Assembly: GCA_963971225.1 (NCBI GenBank) | Contig: OZ020269.1 | Span: forward strand, 30,235,783-30,299,782 | Source of the DNA: Melieria omissa | Lineage: Eukaryota > Arthropoda > Insecta > Diptera > Ulidiidae | Direction: 5' to 3' | DNA length: 64,000 nucleotides | Part shown: one piece after another, positions 44,534-56,930 of the stretch | Layout: every line of letters begins with the position of its first letter | How positions within the stretch are numbered: the first letter of the stretch is position 1 | Program-made: the position numbers and the translations under genes | Notes under the pieces: model-generated | Seen by the model: only the letters and a program-made list of their open reading frames with translations | What the model was told of the DNA's origin: nothing | The model's database searches: none

Positions 44534-46829
44534 ATATGCAAATTTTGAAGCTTTGTTTTTTAGTACTGAATTTAATTATACAAAGACTAGCAGGGCCCCG
44601 CGGCTTTGCACACAAGCTTGAAGTCAATGGAGCTAATGTGTAAATCAAATTCTTCTTAACCCATCAGATTTTTATAAAAAAATTCGTATCTTATTATTTC
44701 TCTTTTGAAGTGCTTACACCACATTTGAAGACAATTGGCACATTAAGTCATGTTACGTAGTCAAAAAGTCAAAAAGAGTAAAAGATAATGTTTTTTAAAC
44801 TTAAACTTTAGTTGGTTTCAACAAAACTTATTTCTGCGCCTGACTTAAAAAAGCTGTTTATATTGGCTATTCAAGTGAAGAATTTCATAAAATATTGTAA
44901 GCAGTGGCAACTCCGTCCCATCCGCAAGACGGTTGGCAATGCCGTCGACGAAAGGACAGTTGAGTTTGAGAGACGAATCCGAGCAGACGCGTGGGGAAAT
45001 AAATAGTTGTTCATTGAATTTAATTCTTTCAGCGTTTTGAATAACACATAAATAAATAAGCACGTTTTAAATACAACATAAATAAATAACCAGTTGATTA
45101 GTTTTCAATATTGAAATGTCTAATGCGATTCATTTTGGGTTCAGGCAGCGTCTTCACTCATTTCTAAGGATGGTGTAACTCCTTCATTTTAAGACGTTGG
45201 AAACAACGAAATTTCCAATTTAAACATTGCTTTCTAATTGACATTTAGAGTTGATCAGTAGGGATCAGTGTTGAACTTTGTGTCATGAGTTTAAGACCGT
45301 TGCTTCTTCTTATTTTTCCTCTCATCTTCTTCTTCAGAACTACAATCATCACTGGTTGCAGTGCAATTCGAATGTGAGCACAAGAACCACAGTACTGATG
45401 TACTAAGTTTCCAGCCTATGGTGACCTGCTGTCTAGATCTTCTTCTGTTTAGCCAGATTAGTCAGACGATATTGCAAGTGAGTTCTTTCATTCAACTTAA
45501 CGCTACTTGGAAATCATATTTCTATATCGAAATCGTTATCAATTATTCAGTCTACATATCACATTCCTAATACACCGCTCAGAAATTCCATTATCTCAAT
45601 TACTTATTCAATGCCAATCTTTGCTCGTCGTAATAATTCTGATTTCTCTGATCCCTTTACCCTCAAGCTGCTATACACTTCCTTTGTAGGATTTCGGTTG
45701 AAGTATGCGTCTCTTGCATGAAATCCATTTCGTATTTCTCATTGTAAACGCATTGGAAAGATCCAGAAACACTTGTTGAGTTTTGATTTTCGTTCGCTAA
45801 AGTGTCCTGTTCACATTCCTTCTTATATCACACGTTTCTCTCTTAACTATTTCAAGTCTATTAAAAGAAGACGAACAATACTGTCTTTGTCCATAATTTT
45901 ATTAGTGGGTCTGTTAATTGTCAGAACCTTCTGAGTCTAATTGACTTCAATGTTCCCTCTCTGGTATGGTGTCAGTAGGACTGGTTCGTTGTTAGCTCTT
46001 AATGGACCCAACTATGCCTTAAATGCTCCCATGATGAGAGCTTTTTCTGAGTTCAAAAATATTTAAGTTTCATGTAGTTTTGATTTCTCAATTTCTAAAC
46101 AAGGTTTGAAAAATTTACTAAAATTAGATTTCAAATTGTGCTTGATGTAATTTTATATGTTTCTTTAGTTTTTTTGTTATTTTTAAATATTTTCTTAAAA
46201 TTGTAAGCTTAACATTTAAGGCTTTTTTAAAGCACAGCAATTTTTATGAAATTAAGTTAAGTTCAACCGACGCAGCGGGGCAACAATGGCAACTGTGTGT
46301 TCGCAATCTCTCTGAACCATTGACCACGCAATTGCCTGTGATGCCATTGTGCACCGATTCATAAAAATGGTTGATGTACAACTCAATTGCTAAGGTGTAG
46401 AGGGAGCGACAACAGTCCCAGATGAGGTTTAACACATAAATGAGATACAACAGCCAAAGACTTGAACGCTGGCTGGCTTTATGAAGAGATGGGAATAGTA
46501 ATAGAATCGATCGAAATGAATATATTTATTTTTTTATTTATTTAATTACTTATTTATTTTTTTATTTATTTATTTTTTTATTTATTAATTAATGATTTTT
46601 TATTTATTTATAAAAATTTCATTTCCTTATCAACCCCATTATGTTGAAAGATGGATGTACTGACAGACGGATAAGCCAACGAATAAGCAGACTAAAAATT
46701 ACTAATTCGATTCTCCTATTCAGAGGCGGAGCAAGAGCAAGACGTAGCTCCATAGCTTATAACTATTCCACATTTTCAAGCATTATTCATGGTATGTACG
46801 TTGCCACATTAGCAAAAAAATCTGAAAAA
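44534..46829. other. No gene recognised
   Basis: Near 44590 the phrase GCAGGGCCCCGCGGCTTTGC resembles AAGCAGAGCCCCCGGCTTTG near 21735, possibly a shared old repeat. The minus strand from 46050 to 45300 has patches that look once-coding but are full of stops. T-rich TTTATTTATTT runs lie at 46530-46610. Confidence 0.3.
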
Positions 46830-47117
46830 AATAATAGTACCACATTTTTTTCGGGCCAAAATCGATTTAGTTTTTTGAAAGTCCGTTTCAGACTCAATAC
46901 AGCGATTTGCATGATCTAAAAGCAGGTCTAAAGAGTGTTTTTGATTGTCGGCCGAGATGTCCTTCAGGATGTCGTTACAAGCCTTTTGGATGATTTCGGC
47001 GTCCTCAATGGCTTTTTTCATCGGCAAATGAATTTTTTTGAAAAGCTTACAGTCGCACGGTGCCGCATCAGTTGGTAAAAATTCGCTTTTGACAACTTTC
47101 GAAAGCCAAATGTTCAA
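46830..47117 (-). pseudogene. Mariner-family transposase C-terminal relic
   Basis: The minus strand reads LPTDAAPCDCKLFKKIHLPM, then AEIIQKACNDILKDI and LDLLLDHANRCIESETDF. This is the third-Asp block and the C-terminal helices of a mariner-type transposase (family pattern SPDLAPCDFFLF ... KHSFDMLLDRAKRCIEAEGDYF). It is a different family from the others in this window. No ends are visible, and only about 85 codons remain. Confidence 0.7.
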
Positions 47118-49512
47118 ATGTAAATTCTATAAATCTATGTTATGGTATTTTAATGAAGATTTCAGCTAATCTTTGATGATAAACTGTCCAGTTTGAATGG
47201 AATCTGCGGTGATTGCGGTTGGTTCGGTGCTCGTTTTTGTACTGATGACAGAAACATATTTTCACTTTAGACGCAATAACTTTGCGAAATTACGATATTA
47301 CGAAATTTTGGCAAAAAATTTGAGTAATATTGAAATTTCCAATGCACTAAGCCTGAAAAGTGCAGTTTACTTTAAAAATCACGTCAAATAAAATTGTCCA
47401 AAAAATTCTTCTACACTACCTTCCAGGCATCACAAACTCCTGTTCAAAGTGTGTTGAACTCCTTAGTGCAGAAAGTTCATAACTTTTAAATTTACTCATA
47501 GTTATCCAGCGGCCAAGAAATTGTCTAAACTTAATTTTTCTTAATCAGTGCAAAAAATACAACTGGCTTTAACGCCATCTGAGGTTTCGATTACTTTCTT
47601 CTGCATTTGTCAAAAAAAATATATATTCCGAAACTACTACTTCAAGGTGGCAAATATTTCTGGATGAGTGTTTGTGTGTGTGCGAGTGGCTCTGCACTAT
47701 AACAAGAAGAAAATAGCTTTAATGAACACTAATTACCGTAATGCTAAGGTGAACACTTGTACACATTCATAGTTACATGTAACTACATACTATAAATACA
47801 TATGTACATACATATGTATATACAGACATCCGCACATGGCCATAAGACATGCCGACACACACGTGTGCACACTTGAATTGAGCTGCTGGCCGCTGTTAAA
47901 CTAGAAGCGACATTTGCGGTAAGCGTTGAGCGTTTCCGAAATTAGCGACAACTTCCTCGTACAATGCAAACAAAACAAAAAAAAAATCACAAAACATAGA
48001 AATCTAATGATAATAGGGGTAAAAAAGCGCAACTTGACAAAAATAAACAGACATTTGTTGGCTTTGCTGGATTTTTTTCCCTCACTATTTTAGCCGATGG
48101 AACACGCAAACGCAGCAAACGTTAAGGCAGCGACAGCGACAAAACGCAGGTGAGTACACATTTACTCGTTAACCTGTGCGTGTGTGTGTGTGTGTGTGTG
48201 TAAATGGAAAATAAACTTCGTGACAGTGAATTAAGCCAAGGACTTTCGCTGGTTACTGACCGCGTTTGAATATGTTTGCCTTTTTCTGGTCGCCGCCCTG
48301 GGCGCGAGCTCAGTTGTCTGTTTGTCTCTATGTGTGTGCGTTCATTTGCTTGTGCGGCTTTGTTGTGTGTGTGTGTGTCGTTTTATTTATTGTATTTAAT
48401 ATGTGGTTTCAGCATTTGCACTGCTTTGTGCCTTTGTGCGCCTTGACATTGGCTCGTGTTGCAATTTCGCTCGTTTAATTGCCAGAAATAAAGAAACCCA
48501 GAAAGCAAACAAACACCAGCAATGGAAACGAAATATGACAGCGGGGTAGTAATTAAATGTGCCAACTATCATTCAAAGATTGTCGTAAAGGAAACAGTAA
48601 AGCGGATTTACCAATTGCCGGCAAAGGTATTTCCTGCTAAGTGTTCGTTTCCTATGAAGAGTTAATAAAACCACATAATATCGGGCGTCATTTATGAGGT
48701 GGAAAATCATGTGAAACCAGAACGAGTAGGCGTTTTTAAGACTCTGTAACAAAGGTGATATGAAACTAAGATATGAATGGAGATTGAAGAATTTTCCTCT
48801 TAACAAGTTTGAAGCTTTTCATTGGGAAATATGTTTTGAATTTTTATTTTTTGATGAAAAGGAAGGCGAAGTTTACTCAACTCACAAAATGTTAACTCTT
48901 ATAGTTGTGTTCTGTTGATTTTATGTAGTAAATTGCAAAGTACCTCACAATTGTGACCATCACAACGTTAATAAGATTATTGCCAACCTTCAGCCTAAAG
49001 AAAAACGATTAAACTCTCATTTCAATTTGGTTGGTGGGTTAAAATTAATTATGGCTTTGAAACGATTTGTTATTTTTCTGATATTTTTATAGGAATGATG
49101 GCTAATAAGAGAGATGGTTGTAAGAGGGAACAAAAGAAATGGAACGTAGGGAGATCTCAGAATTCAGACTTAGTAACTTAATGCTTTTTAGGTTCGGGAA
49201 ACAGGATGACAAGGAATATGAAAGTTTCAAAGCTATTTTCTATTATATTTTGATTATATTTTTATCAAAATTTACAGACTTACAAGTGCATGTCTGTCAT
49301 TGTAATGAATAAAGTCTCAAAGAAATGCCTACGAATCAGGTTATGATAGAGTTTAGAAATAGAAAAGAATAGAGAAAAAAATATTGAAATCAACACAAAT
49401 TTCAGCTATTGAAAAACTTTTTTTTCGATTTTTTTTTTTATTTTTTGTCCACTTTCATGAACCGAAAATTTGATAATGTTTTTATCGAAGTAATTCTGGA
49501 ATTTGGCATATA
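47118..49512. other. No gene recognised
   Basis: TG runs near 48.18 and 48.37 kb. A plus frame starts at an ATG at 48271 (MFAFFWSPPWARAQLSVCLY) but is TG-repeat driven. Nothing else to support. Confidence 0.35.
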
Positions 49513-50699
49513 ACACTTCGTTCAATAATGTGTGTGACTAACTAATTAAAACACATTTTTTTGCCAAAATTCGTTTTTATTCATCAACATAGTCCCCTTT
49601 TAGGGAGATACCATCATTCCAACGCTTTTCCAATCTTTCGATACCGCCTTTGTAGAACGATTTTTCTTTGCCTTCAAAATAGGCGTTAGTTTCGGCGATT
49701 ACTTCATCATTTGAGCCAAATCTCTTACCACGGAGCATCTTTTTGAGGTCTGCGAAGAGCCAGTAGTCGCTGGGGGCCAGATCTGGAGAATACGGGGGAT
49801 GAGGAAGCAATTCGAAGCCCAATTCATGCATTTTTGCCATCGTTTTCATCGACTTGTGACACGGTGCATTGTCTTGGTGAAACAACACTTTTTTCTTCTT
49901 CATATGGGGCCGCTTAATCGCGATTTCTTCTTTCAAACGTTCCAACAACGCTATATAATAGTCGCTATTGATTGTTTTCCCTTTCTCAAGATAGTCGATG
50001 AATATTATTCCGTGCACATCCCAAAATACTGACGCCATAACCTTGCCAGCCGATGTTTGTGCCTTTGGACGCTTTGGGCGGCTTTCACCGGTTGCATGCC
50101 ACTCAGCAGATTGCCGATTTGACTCTGGAGTGAAATGGTGGATCCATGTTTCATCCATTGTGATGTACCGACGCAAAAACTCCGACTTGTTGCGCGTAAA
50201 CATGCTCCAAACAGCTCTTTGAATCATCGATTCGTTGTTGTTTTTGCTCCGGTGTGAGCAAACGCGGCACCCATTTCGAAAACACCTTTTTCATAACCAA
50301 ATGTTCGTGTATTATGGTGTGTACACTGCCTGCTGATATCTTTAGAATGTCAGCAATCTCCCCCACTTTCACTTTACGGTCGGACATAATGATTTTCAGT
50401 GTTTTTTCAACGTTTTCCGGAATAACAGCGTCATTCCGTCCAGTAGATGGAATGTCGTCGGTGTCTGTACGATATCGATGTCTGTCTGATAAATCAGCAC
50501 ACGGAATTTCTTTGAATTCATTTTTTTTGAAAACTCAAAAGTAGTGTCACTCAAAGCACTGTAACTTGTAAACTAATGGTCGGATTGACATATAATTTTG
50601 ACAGTAAGCCTAAAAGGTTCACAATTTCGAAAAAAAATATTGATTTAGTATTAGTGCCGCCATCTATGTGTCAGTCACACACATTATTGAACGAAGTGT
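49513..50699 (-). mobile_element. Irritans-type mariner copy D (1187 bp)
   Basis: Same tips and TA flanks (49511-49512 and 50700-50701) as copies B and C. About 100 bp of the N-terminal coding part are missing near 50475. Confidence 0.95.
49577..50510 (-). pseudogene. Irritans-type mariner transposase, copy D
   Basis: This copy keeps the C-terminus in frame: FHQDNAPCHKSMKTMAKMHE, GFELLPHPPYSPDLAPSDYW (third Asp), KKMLRGKRFGSNDEVIAE, ending DYVDE-stop. It has the two bases that B and C lack. It is broken by a one-base insertion near 50205 (between CLDMFTRN-type sequence and its remnant), a 3-base loss near 50435, and the ~100-bp deletion that removes the WYAEFKRGR region. Combined with copy C it shows what the ancestral frame was, but neither copy is intact. 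Confidence 0.93.
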
Positions 50700-50701
50700 T
50701 A

Positions 50702-51133
50702 GACTGGAGACATACGTATACCAACTTCTCCAGTTTGGTCAGGCGTCTATACCGCCATCAACCATCTGGAAACTACAACCCCAAAAAGTGCTAAAATTTA
50801 TAAAAAGCCTTAACTTGGATGGTTAAAACAAAGGCTGCACAAAAGATCAAATTGGTCGTAGTGCACTATAGCCTATAAGTATAATAATAATAATAGTATA
50901 ATAATAATACGTATACCAACATTTTAATTGTTTTAGTTGATCTTCAGATGTCGTGAGAAGTGTTTTAATAAACACATTTTCGAGAAAAACCCTTTGAATG
51001 TGGTCGGCGTCATCTCCTTCAAATCTACCTAACTTTTCGAAATTGTAATATTTGTATTGGTATTTGTAAATGTATTTGTATTTGTAAATGTATTTGTATT
51101 TGTAAATGACATTTCAAAAATTTCAATTATGAA
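50702..51133. other. No gene recognised; short TATTTGTA repeats
   Basis: A GTATTTGTATTTGTAAAT motif repeats near 51.05-51.11 kb, and a short TAATAATAATA run lies near 50.88 kb. Confidence 0.4.
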
Positions 51134-51612
51134 CCTTTTCGACCCCAAAGTTGCCTGAGAGCAACTTCACCTATTTGTCATCTTATAGCTTTTGCTTTTG
51201 ATGACAAATTGATTGATGATTGATTTGTGGGTTTAATTTAAGTAGGCACCAACAAATTAAAATTTTTTGAAGTGAATTCAAAGCAAATTACAAAAATTTA
51301 ACTGTTATCCTCAAAATAATTTCCAATCATTTGCTGCGGCATCAGGGAAAGTTTGTGTTCTAATTGAAGTCTACGAATTGGGTGCGTTTGATAAAAACCC
51401 TGTTTCTTTAGTAACGGTTAAATAAAATCAAAAAATGATAATTTTGTATTTTTCCATACATATTATATAATTTTTCTTTAATTAAAAACATATTGATGCA
51501 AATTTTATTTAATCCGTTTTAAGATAACAAATCAGTTCTTAGGAAAGTGTTTCATGATTTAAATACCAAAAAGTAATATCGAAACACAGGGTAAAATTCA
51601 GGGTCGAAAGGG
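51134..51612. mobile_element. TTAA MITE, copy 2 (479 bp)
   Basis: The left tip CCTTTTCGACCCC follows TGAA (a damaged TTAA). The right end reads GGGTCGAAAGGG and is followed by an intact TTAA (51613-51616). The block TTGCCTGAGAGCAACTTCAC near the left tip and AACGGTTAAATAAAATCAAA near 51415 are shared with the copy at 3681. There is no coding capacity. Confidence 0.75.
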
Positions 51613-51616
51613 TTAA

Positions 51617-52456
51617 TTTATTTATTTATTTCAAAAAATATTTCAAAAACAGAAAAACCCTCAAATCGATGTTTTTTAATTCTAAATTGGAATACCTCCG
51701 TTTGAAAGCTGTGAATCTACCATTAATAATCGAATATGGCTTTTAGTGCCCAGCCCGGCCGACCTTGGTGGACTTTTTATCCGATTTGCAATGATTATTT
51801 AACATAAGAACACAAATTAAAAAATAAATTTTGAACAAATAGTGTAAGAGCGTCAAATCGCACAAAGACGGAGGTAAAGTTCAGCAAAACATTCAGCAAA
51901 AAGAGACAAATCGCAGATTACAACTTTTACTTACTGTGAGCGATAAGCCTCTATCTAAAGTGATTACAGTTACAGAATGGAAAGTTTATATTTTTTAGTA
52001 TTAGTTGAGTTTAAATTTCAACCCACGAGTCCAACGCACTAAGCCACAAAGCGGGTCAGAACTGGCCTACAACCAGAGCAGGTTTCCCGGGAACTGTTCT
52101 TACAAAACAAATCCTCTGCCTCATTGGTTTGCTCGCCAGTAAACTGTGTCTGCTATACAATGACTTCTGCAGAAGCTACATTGATGAAGAAGGCGCGGAA
52201 TCCGTCATTTCTTTCGCTACAGTTCTTTAGTTGCTTAGACTGCCTGGAAAAGAAGCCCCAAAGTGAAATTTACAAGCTCATTAGTTCCCCCAAGTGGCTC
52301 TCATCAACTGAAAGTGTATAAGTTCAATTCCTCTCCCCTCCCCACGTCGTAACACAATAGAGTAAGCGGCCTAAGTGATGACCTCGAGGTGACCATTAAA
52401 CCAATCAACCTAATCCTTATTAATTTTTACCTGAAAATTTCTTTTTTTTAAATAAG
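51617..52456. other. Unassigned; possible old SINE near 52.02-52.42 kb
   Basis: GGCCTAAGTGATGACC ... AACCAATCAACCTAATCC near 52370 resembles the 3' end of the SINE at 16262 (GGCCTAAGTGTGTC...). TAAGTTCAATTCC near 52320 could be a B-box relic. No target duplication was found, so this is only suggestive. Confidence 0.3.
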
Positions 52457-53070
52457 TTTAGTCAAAACTGAACTGAGAATTAAACCAATCAAAGCCAAAA
52501 GTTGCCCTTTAAAAAATATTAAATAATGGTAATTATTTGCTTATGCGATTTTCACTTAAGTCAACAGTTAAAGTGATGTTAAATGGCTGCAATTACATTA
52601 AATCTTTTAAATAGTGCCATAATATTCATTGTAAACATCATGCAACAACAAAACTAAACACTAACAAAACAACAAGATATCAGTTGCTCGACTAATTTTC
52701 AATTAAATTTAGAAACGCATTTTAGTGCAGATTTCCATATGTAAATAGAGAAGCATTGAAATTTGACTTAAGTCAAATCAAATAATTAGTTAAAACTGAA
52801 CTGAAAATTGAACCAATCAAAGCCAAAAATTGTTCTTTTAAGAGTATTTAATAAAAAAAATTATTTGCTTATCCAATTTTCACTTAATTCGACAATTAAA
52901 GTGATGTTTAACTGCCTCATTGTAAAAATCATGCAACAACCAAACTAAACATCAATAAAACAACAAACAAACCCAATCAATCAGTTGCTTGAATAATTTT
53001 CAATTAAATTTAGAAACGCATTTTACTGTAAATTTCCATGTGTAAATAGTGAAGCATTGGAATTTGAATT
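52457..53070. repeat. Tandem duplication, two ~300-330-bp units
   Basis: Unit 1 starts near 52457 and unit 2 near 52785. Shared blocks in order are AAAACTGAACTGA-AATT-AA, CCAATCAAAGCCAAAA, TTATTTGCTTAT, AAGTGATGTT, ATCATGCAACAAC, TTTCAATTAAATTTAGAAAC and GTAAATAG-GAAGCATTG. Unit 2 has lost about 50 bp in its middle. Divergence of a few percent to about 10 percent by eye indicates an old duplication. Confidence 0.85.
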
Positions 53071-54510
53071 AATTAAAATTGCTGCAGACTGGCAACACAA
53101 GAAAAATAAATACTTTCAGTAAATGTATTCGGGTGGCCGCTTTGAGTGCAGGTGTGCCAAAACTTTAATTAAATCTTAGTGAAAATGTTTCGTTGCAACC
53201 CGCTACTCAAATGCAGCCGAATTGTTGTAGCAGACCAGGTCGCAGGCTAATTCGCATCCAGAAAGCGGCCTTCATACTGTCGAGCGAATCAAACCATCGG
53301 CCACTTGAGTCGCCCACTCTGCACGTGCTGAATGATATCGCACGGTTGCAGTCCACTCATTGCCGTTCCATTACTTCGGACCATTCACTTGATTCACTCT
53401 TGAATTCATTGTGCTGGCAGCAGTTGACTTTAAAGTGCTAATTGCCGGAAATAAAACAGGAAATAGCGTCGTAACCTCGTATTTGCCGAAGCTCGCCGTG
53501 GCAACCATCGAGCACGACTGAATCGGTGCGGGCTGTGTCACTTAAAGCATCAAAAAACAGTGCGCAAAAAAGCGGAAAGAAGTCGAAAAAGGTAGCAAGT
53601 GGTTTACTTAGGAATTGGCTACCTAACCAAAACAAAAAAGTGAAAAAGTTTTTGGAAGCGTTTTGGGATTTTTCGTGTGGCTCTTGACTCGGTTTTGCTG
53701 GGCGGGAATAACTCAAGCTAAATGGAGCGAAAGTGTTGTCGACCCAAGCTTTTGTACACACATTTAGGCAAATGAATGAAATATTTTTGAAATTTCGTCC
53801 ATTGTGCGCGTGGCTTTTATTCCATTCCATTCAGTTCATTTACATAGAATTTGCTGACAGAAATGCCTTTTCAATGCTGTTGCGAAGCCATTCGGGCGAA
53901 GCTATTGTTTGGAGTCGATTTTTTGTGAAGATTTTTTCGAATGACCTTAGATATTGTTGGGTAAGTGGTGTGTGTTCAGTTGGCAGATACAATCAAATGG
54001 TCAGTTAGTGAGAAGCAAAAATGAGTATGTGGAATGAATGGTGGCATAAATATTTACTAGAAGAGTATAAATTGGTAAAGTCATAGTCGAAAGAAGAGAT
54101 TCGTTTTGTTTGCTGTTGTTTTATTCAAAATTCGAATCCTTGAATCTTTAAACTGAACAGGAAGAAAAACAAACAGTTTCTGTCTTCTGTATCCAAATAC
54201 TTTATCTTTTTATATAACTTAACCGAATATTTCTTCGGTCGAATATTTCTTCGTCCTTCTTAGTCTTTCACTTAACGGACAATTATGGGAAGTTTCAGTT
54301 AAACTAACTAATTTTCAGAAAAAAATATGAAAAAAATGGCACATAGATATCTATTTGAGTTAAGTAACTCGCAGTTTTGTTTTTTTTTTTGCGCAGTTTC
54401 AAAAACCTGCAAAACCAAACAAAAGATCAAGATTTATCTTGTTTAGTTTTACATTTTGAAGGCTTTCCAGTGTTTGATCCTTATTTTGTTTTAAATAAAT
54501 TATTATTTAT
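53071..54510. other. No gene recognised
   Basis: Short frames on both strands (for example 53193-53441 plus and 53438-53830 minus) lack domains and splice-consistent borders. Confidence 0.35.
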
Positions 54511-54514
54511 TTTG

Positions 54515-54970
54515 TTTTAAATAAAATAAAATAAAATAAAATAAAATAAAATAAAATAAAATAAAATAAAATAAAATAAAATAAAATAAAATAAAATAAA
54601 ATAAAATAAAATAAAATAAAATAAAATAAAATAAAATAAAATAAAATAAAATAAAATAAAATAAAATAAAATAAAATAAAATAAAATAAAATAAAATAAA
54701 ATAAAATAAAATAAAATAAAATAAAATAAAATAAAATAAAATGAAATGAAATAAAATAAAATAAAATAAAATAAAATAAAATAAAATAAAATAAAATAAA
54801 ATAAAATAAAATAAAATAAAATAAAATAAAATAAAATAAAATAAAATAAAATATAATAAAATAAAGTAAAATCAAATAAAATAAAATAAAATAAAATAAA
54901 ATAAAATAAAATAAAATAAAATAAAGTAAAGTAAAATAAAATAAAACAAAATGAAAGTAAATAAAATAAA
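54515..54970. repeat. (TAAAA)n pentanucleotide array, ~455 bp
   Basis: The same repeat unit as at 39515 with rare changes (ATGAAATGAAATA near 54743, TATAATA near 54852, AAAGTAAAATCAAATA near 54865). Just left of it TTATTTTGTTTTAAATAAA appears twice, a possible slippage start. The open frames across it are repeat artefacts. Confidence 0.97.
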
Positions 54971-56549
54971 AATATCCGCAAGCAAAAATTTTGAAATCAA
55001 AATAAAATTCAAATTTTATTTGTTAACGGGGTTTTCAAAATTCTAGTCATATTCATAACACCATGGGGTGACCAGATCTCCTAAGTTTCATTCTAATTTA
55101 AAGTCTTATAGCCACATTATCCCCAGAAAATTATTGCAAAAATAATGTTCATATTTAATTTATGGTTGCTGAAACAAATTTTTTAGCACTTTCACTCAAC
55201 AGCCGTTTGGAAGATGTAACTTTATTACGATTTTCAATTTATTTTTCATGTACATTTCTCATTTACGCTTTAAGTCAAATTTAAGTTCCCTTTATCGATC
55301 GAGCGCAATCAAATGTCGCTTAAGTGAACGCCAGCGAAATTGCCAGAAGATTTGCCACGTGATGCACTTCAATAACGATCGGACCTTGGCTGCATTTCAC
55401 CTAGAACCCACCTACTCCACACATTGCACTTGCACTGTAAAAATTTAATGTCGCCTAGCAGCAATTTGCCACCGAATTGCTCATTGCTTTAAAAGCGCCA
55501 GCACGTACACACACACACACAAACACACACGTGCACAGTCCACCTCTCAAGGCAATTTCGACAGCAAAACGTTGCAACATTGCCGTTGCTGTTTTTGCTC
55601 TTTTATGCCGCCATAAAACTCACGTAATCTCGCCATTTCGCTGATAACCGGACAGATTTGATGATGCTGCGGATCGTACGCCCCTTACCCCCCCCCCCTC
55701 GTACCCAGCCTGACGCTTAAGCCGCCTGCAGCAGCTGGTTGTCGGCCGGCAATCGTTGGTTGCTAGACGTGTCTGCAAGCTACGTATGCATTGTTGGCTT
55801 TGTTCTTGTTTATGTCATTGTTGTTGTTGTTGCTTTTGGTGGCGGTGTTGTTTTGGTTGTTTCAGCGATTTGCATATGGCCGGTTGCTATTAATACGCCG
55901 CCATAGTTGTTCATGTTGCTGTCGCTTTTGTTGTCTATACGCCAATCGGCCAAAGTGTGTGTCCCTCATAAACACAAACAAACACACAATGAAAATCACA
56001 TGGACACAGTCAGCGCATGGTTGCTTTTTTTTCCTTTGCCTCCGTAATTTAGAACGAGCCGCAACGGACGCACCAAGGAACGAAAATTTGCAAAATGACA
56101 ATTTTCTCTTGCACGGTCACTGCGCATTTCAGCATTCAAACAGCATTGAGCTACGAGTAGTTTGGCATAGTGACGATGAAAATTGGTTTACGTGGCGTAT
56201 GAGCAACAAGTCATTTGACATTACTCGCTTCATATTTTCATACTTCAGAACGAACGAACTGAACCTTTTTTTATTTTTGTAACTGAATTTGTGCACCAAA
56301 GTAACCAACCAACAAAATAGTAACCATTTATATATAACAATATATAACCAAAAATAACAAATTTCCGAAATTCAAAGAAAGCCACGTAACAAATTGCATT
56401 GAAATGCTTCAACAACAGCCAAATTAATGAAGATATAATACAATATTAAAAAACTACCTGTAATTGCTTATCAATTAACTATGTAAACGCTGTGAATCAC
56501 AAGCCACAAATTTGTTGGCCACAAGGGCACTGAAGGTGGTTTTCACCCT
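54971..56549. other. No gene recognised
   Basis: CA run near 55510, a C run near 55688, and GTT/TTG-rich stretch near 55.8 kb. The plus frame at 55791-56282 (163 codons) begins without ATG; its hydrophobic start comes from a TTG/GTT repeat. I do not support it as a gene. Confidence 0.35.
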
Positions 56550-56930
56550 TTCAGATGAGCAAAACAGCAAAGTTTGGATGCCTCCGCGAACAATGAACAG
56601 GGATTTCGAAGACAAACTAATGAGTAAGACAAGGGCGAGTTGAGCTATCTGTGGAGCTGCTTGGACAATTCAATTCTCGTTTCAGCGGAAGGACTGCAGA
56701 GCCATCGTAGGTCCTGATTAACCGGATCGAATGAGCACATTGGAGCACATTCTTTGCTACTGTCCAGCTATCTCCAGACTACTCCTTTCCCACTTAGGGG
56801 ACCAATTCTTTGGGTTAGAGGAGGTCCATTTGTTTAGTCGCTGATAAACTTCGTTAGGAAAATTCACTTTCCAAATGATGACTTTCACGTCGATCTGAGG
56901 AGCTCTAACTGGTGCCGCTAAGGACTTGGC
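56550..56930 (+). pseudogene. LINE ORF2 C-terminal relic
   Basis: The plus strand, with stops, reads STLEHILCYCPAISRLLLSH then GDQFFGLEEVHLF. This corresponds to TLEHFLCGCPALAFKRL in the LINE at 33435. It is the zinc-binding C-terminal part of an R1/LOA-group ORF2 protein, heavily decayed. The upstream part (56550-56700) is plausible RNase H to C-terminus linker only by position. Confidence 0.65.

Noticed and set aside
45300..46050. Once-coding look on the minus strand
   Set aside because: Patches could be an old gene or retroelement, but stops are dense and I could not place any motif in a family.
55791..56282. 163-codon plus frame with hydrophobic start resembling a signal anchor
   Set aside because: The hydrophobic run comes from a TTG/GTT repeat, and the first codon is not ATG.
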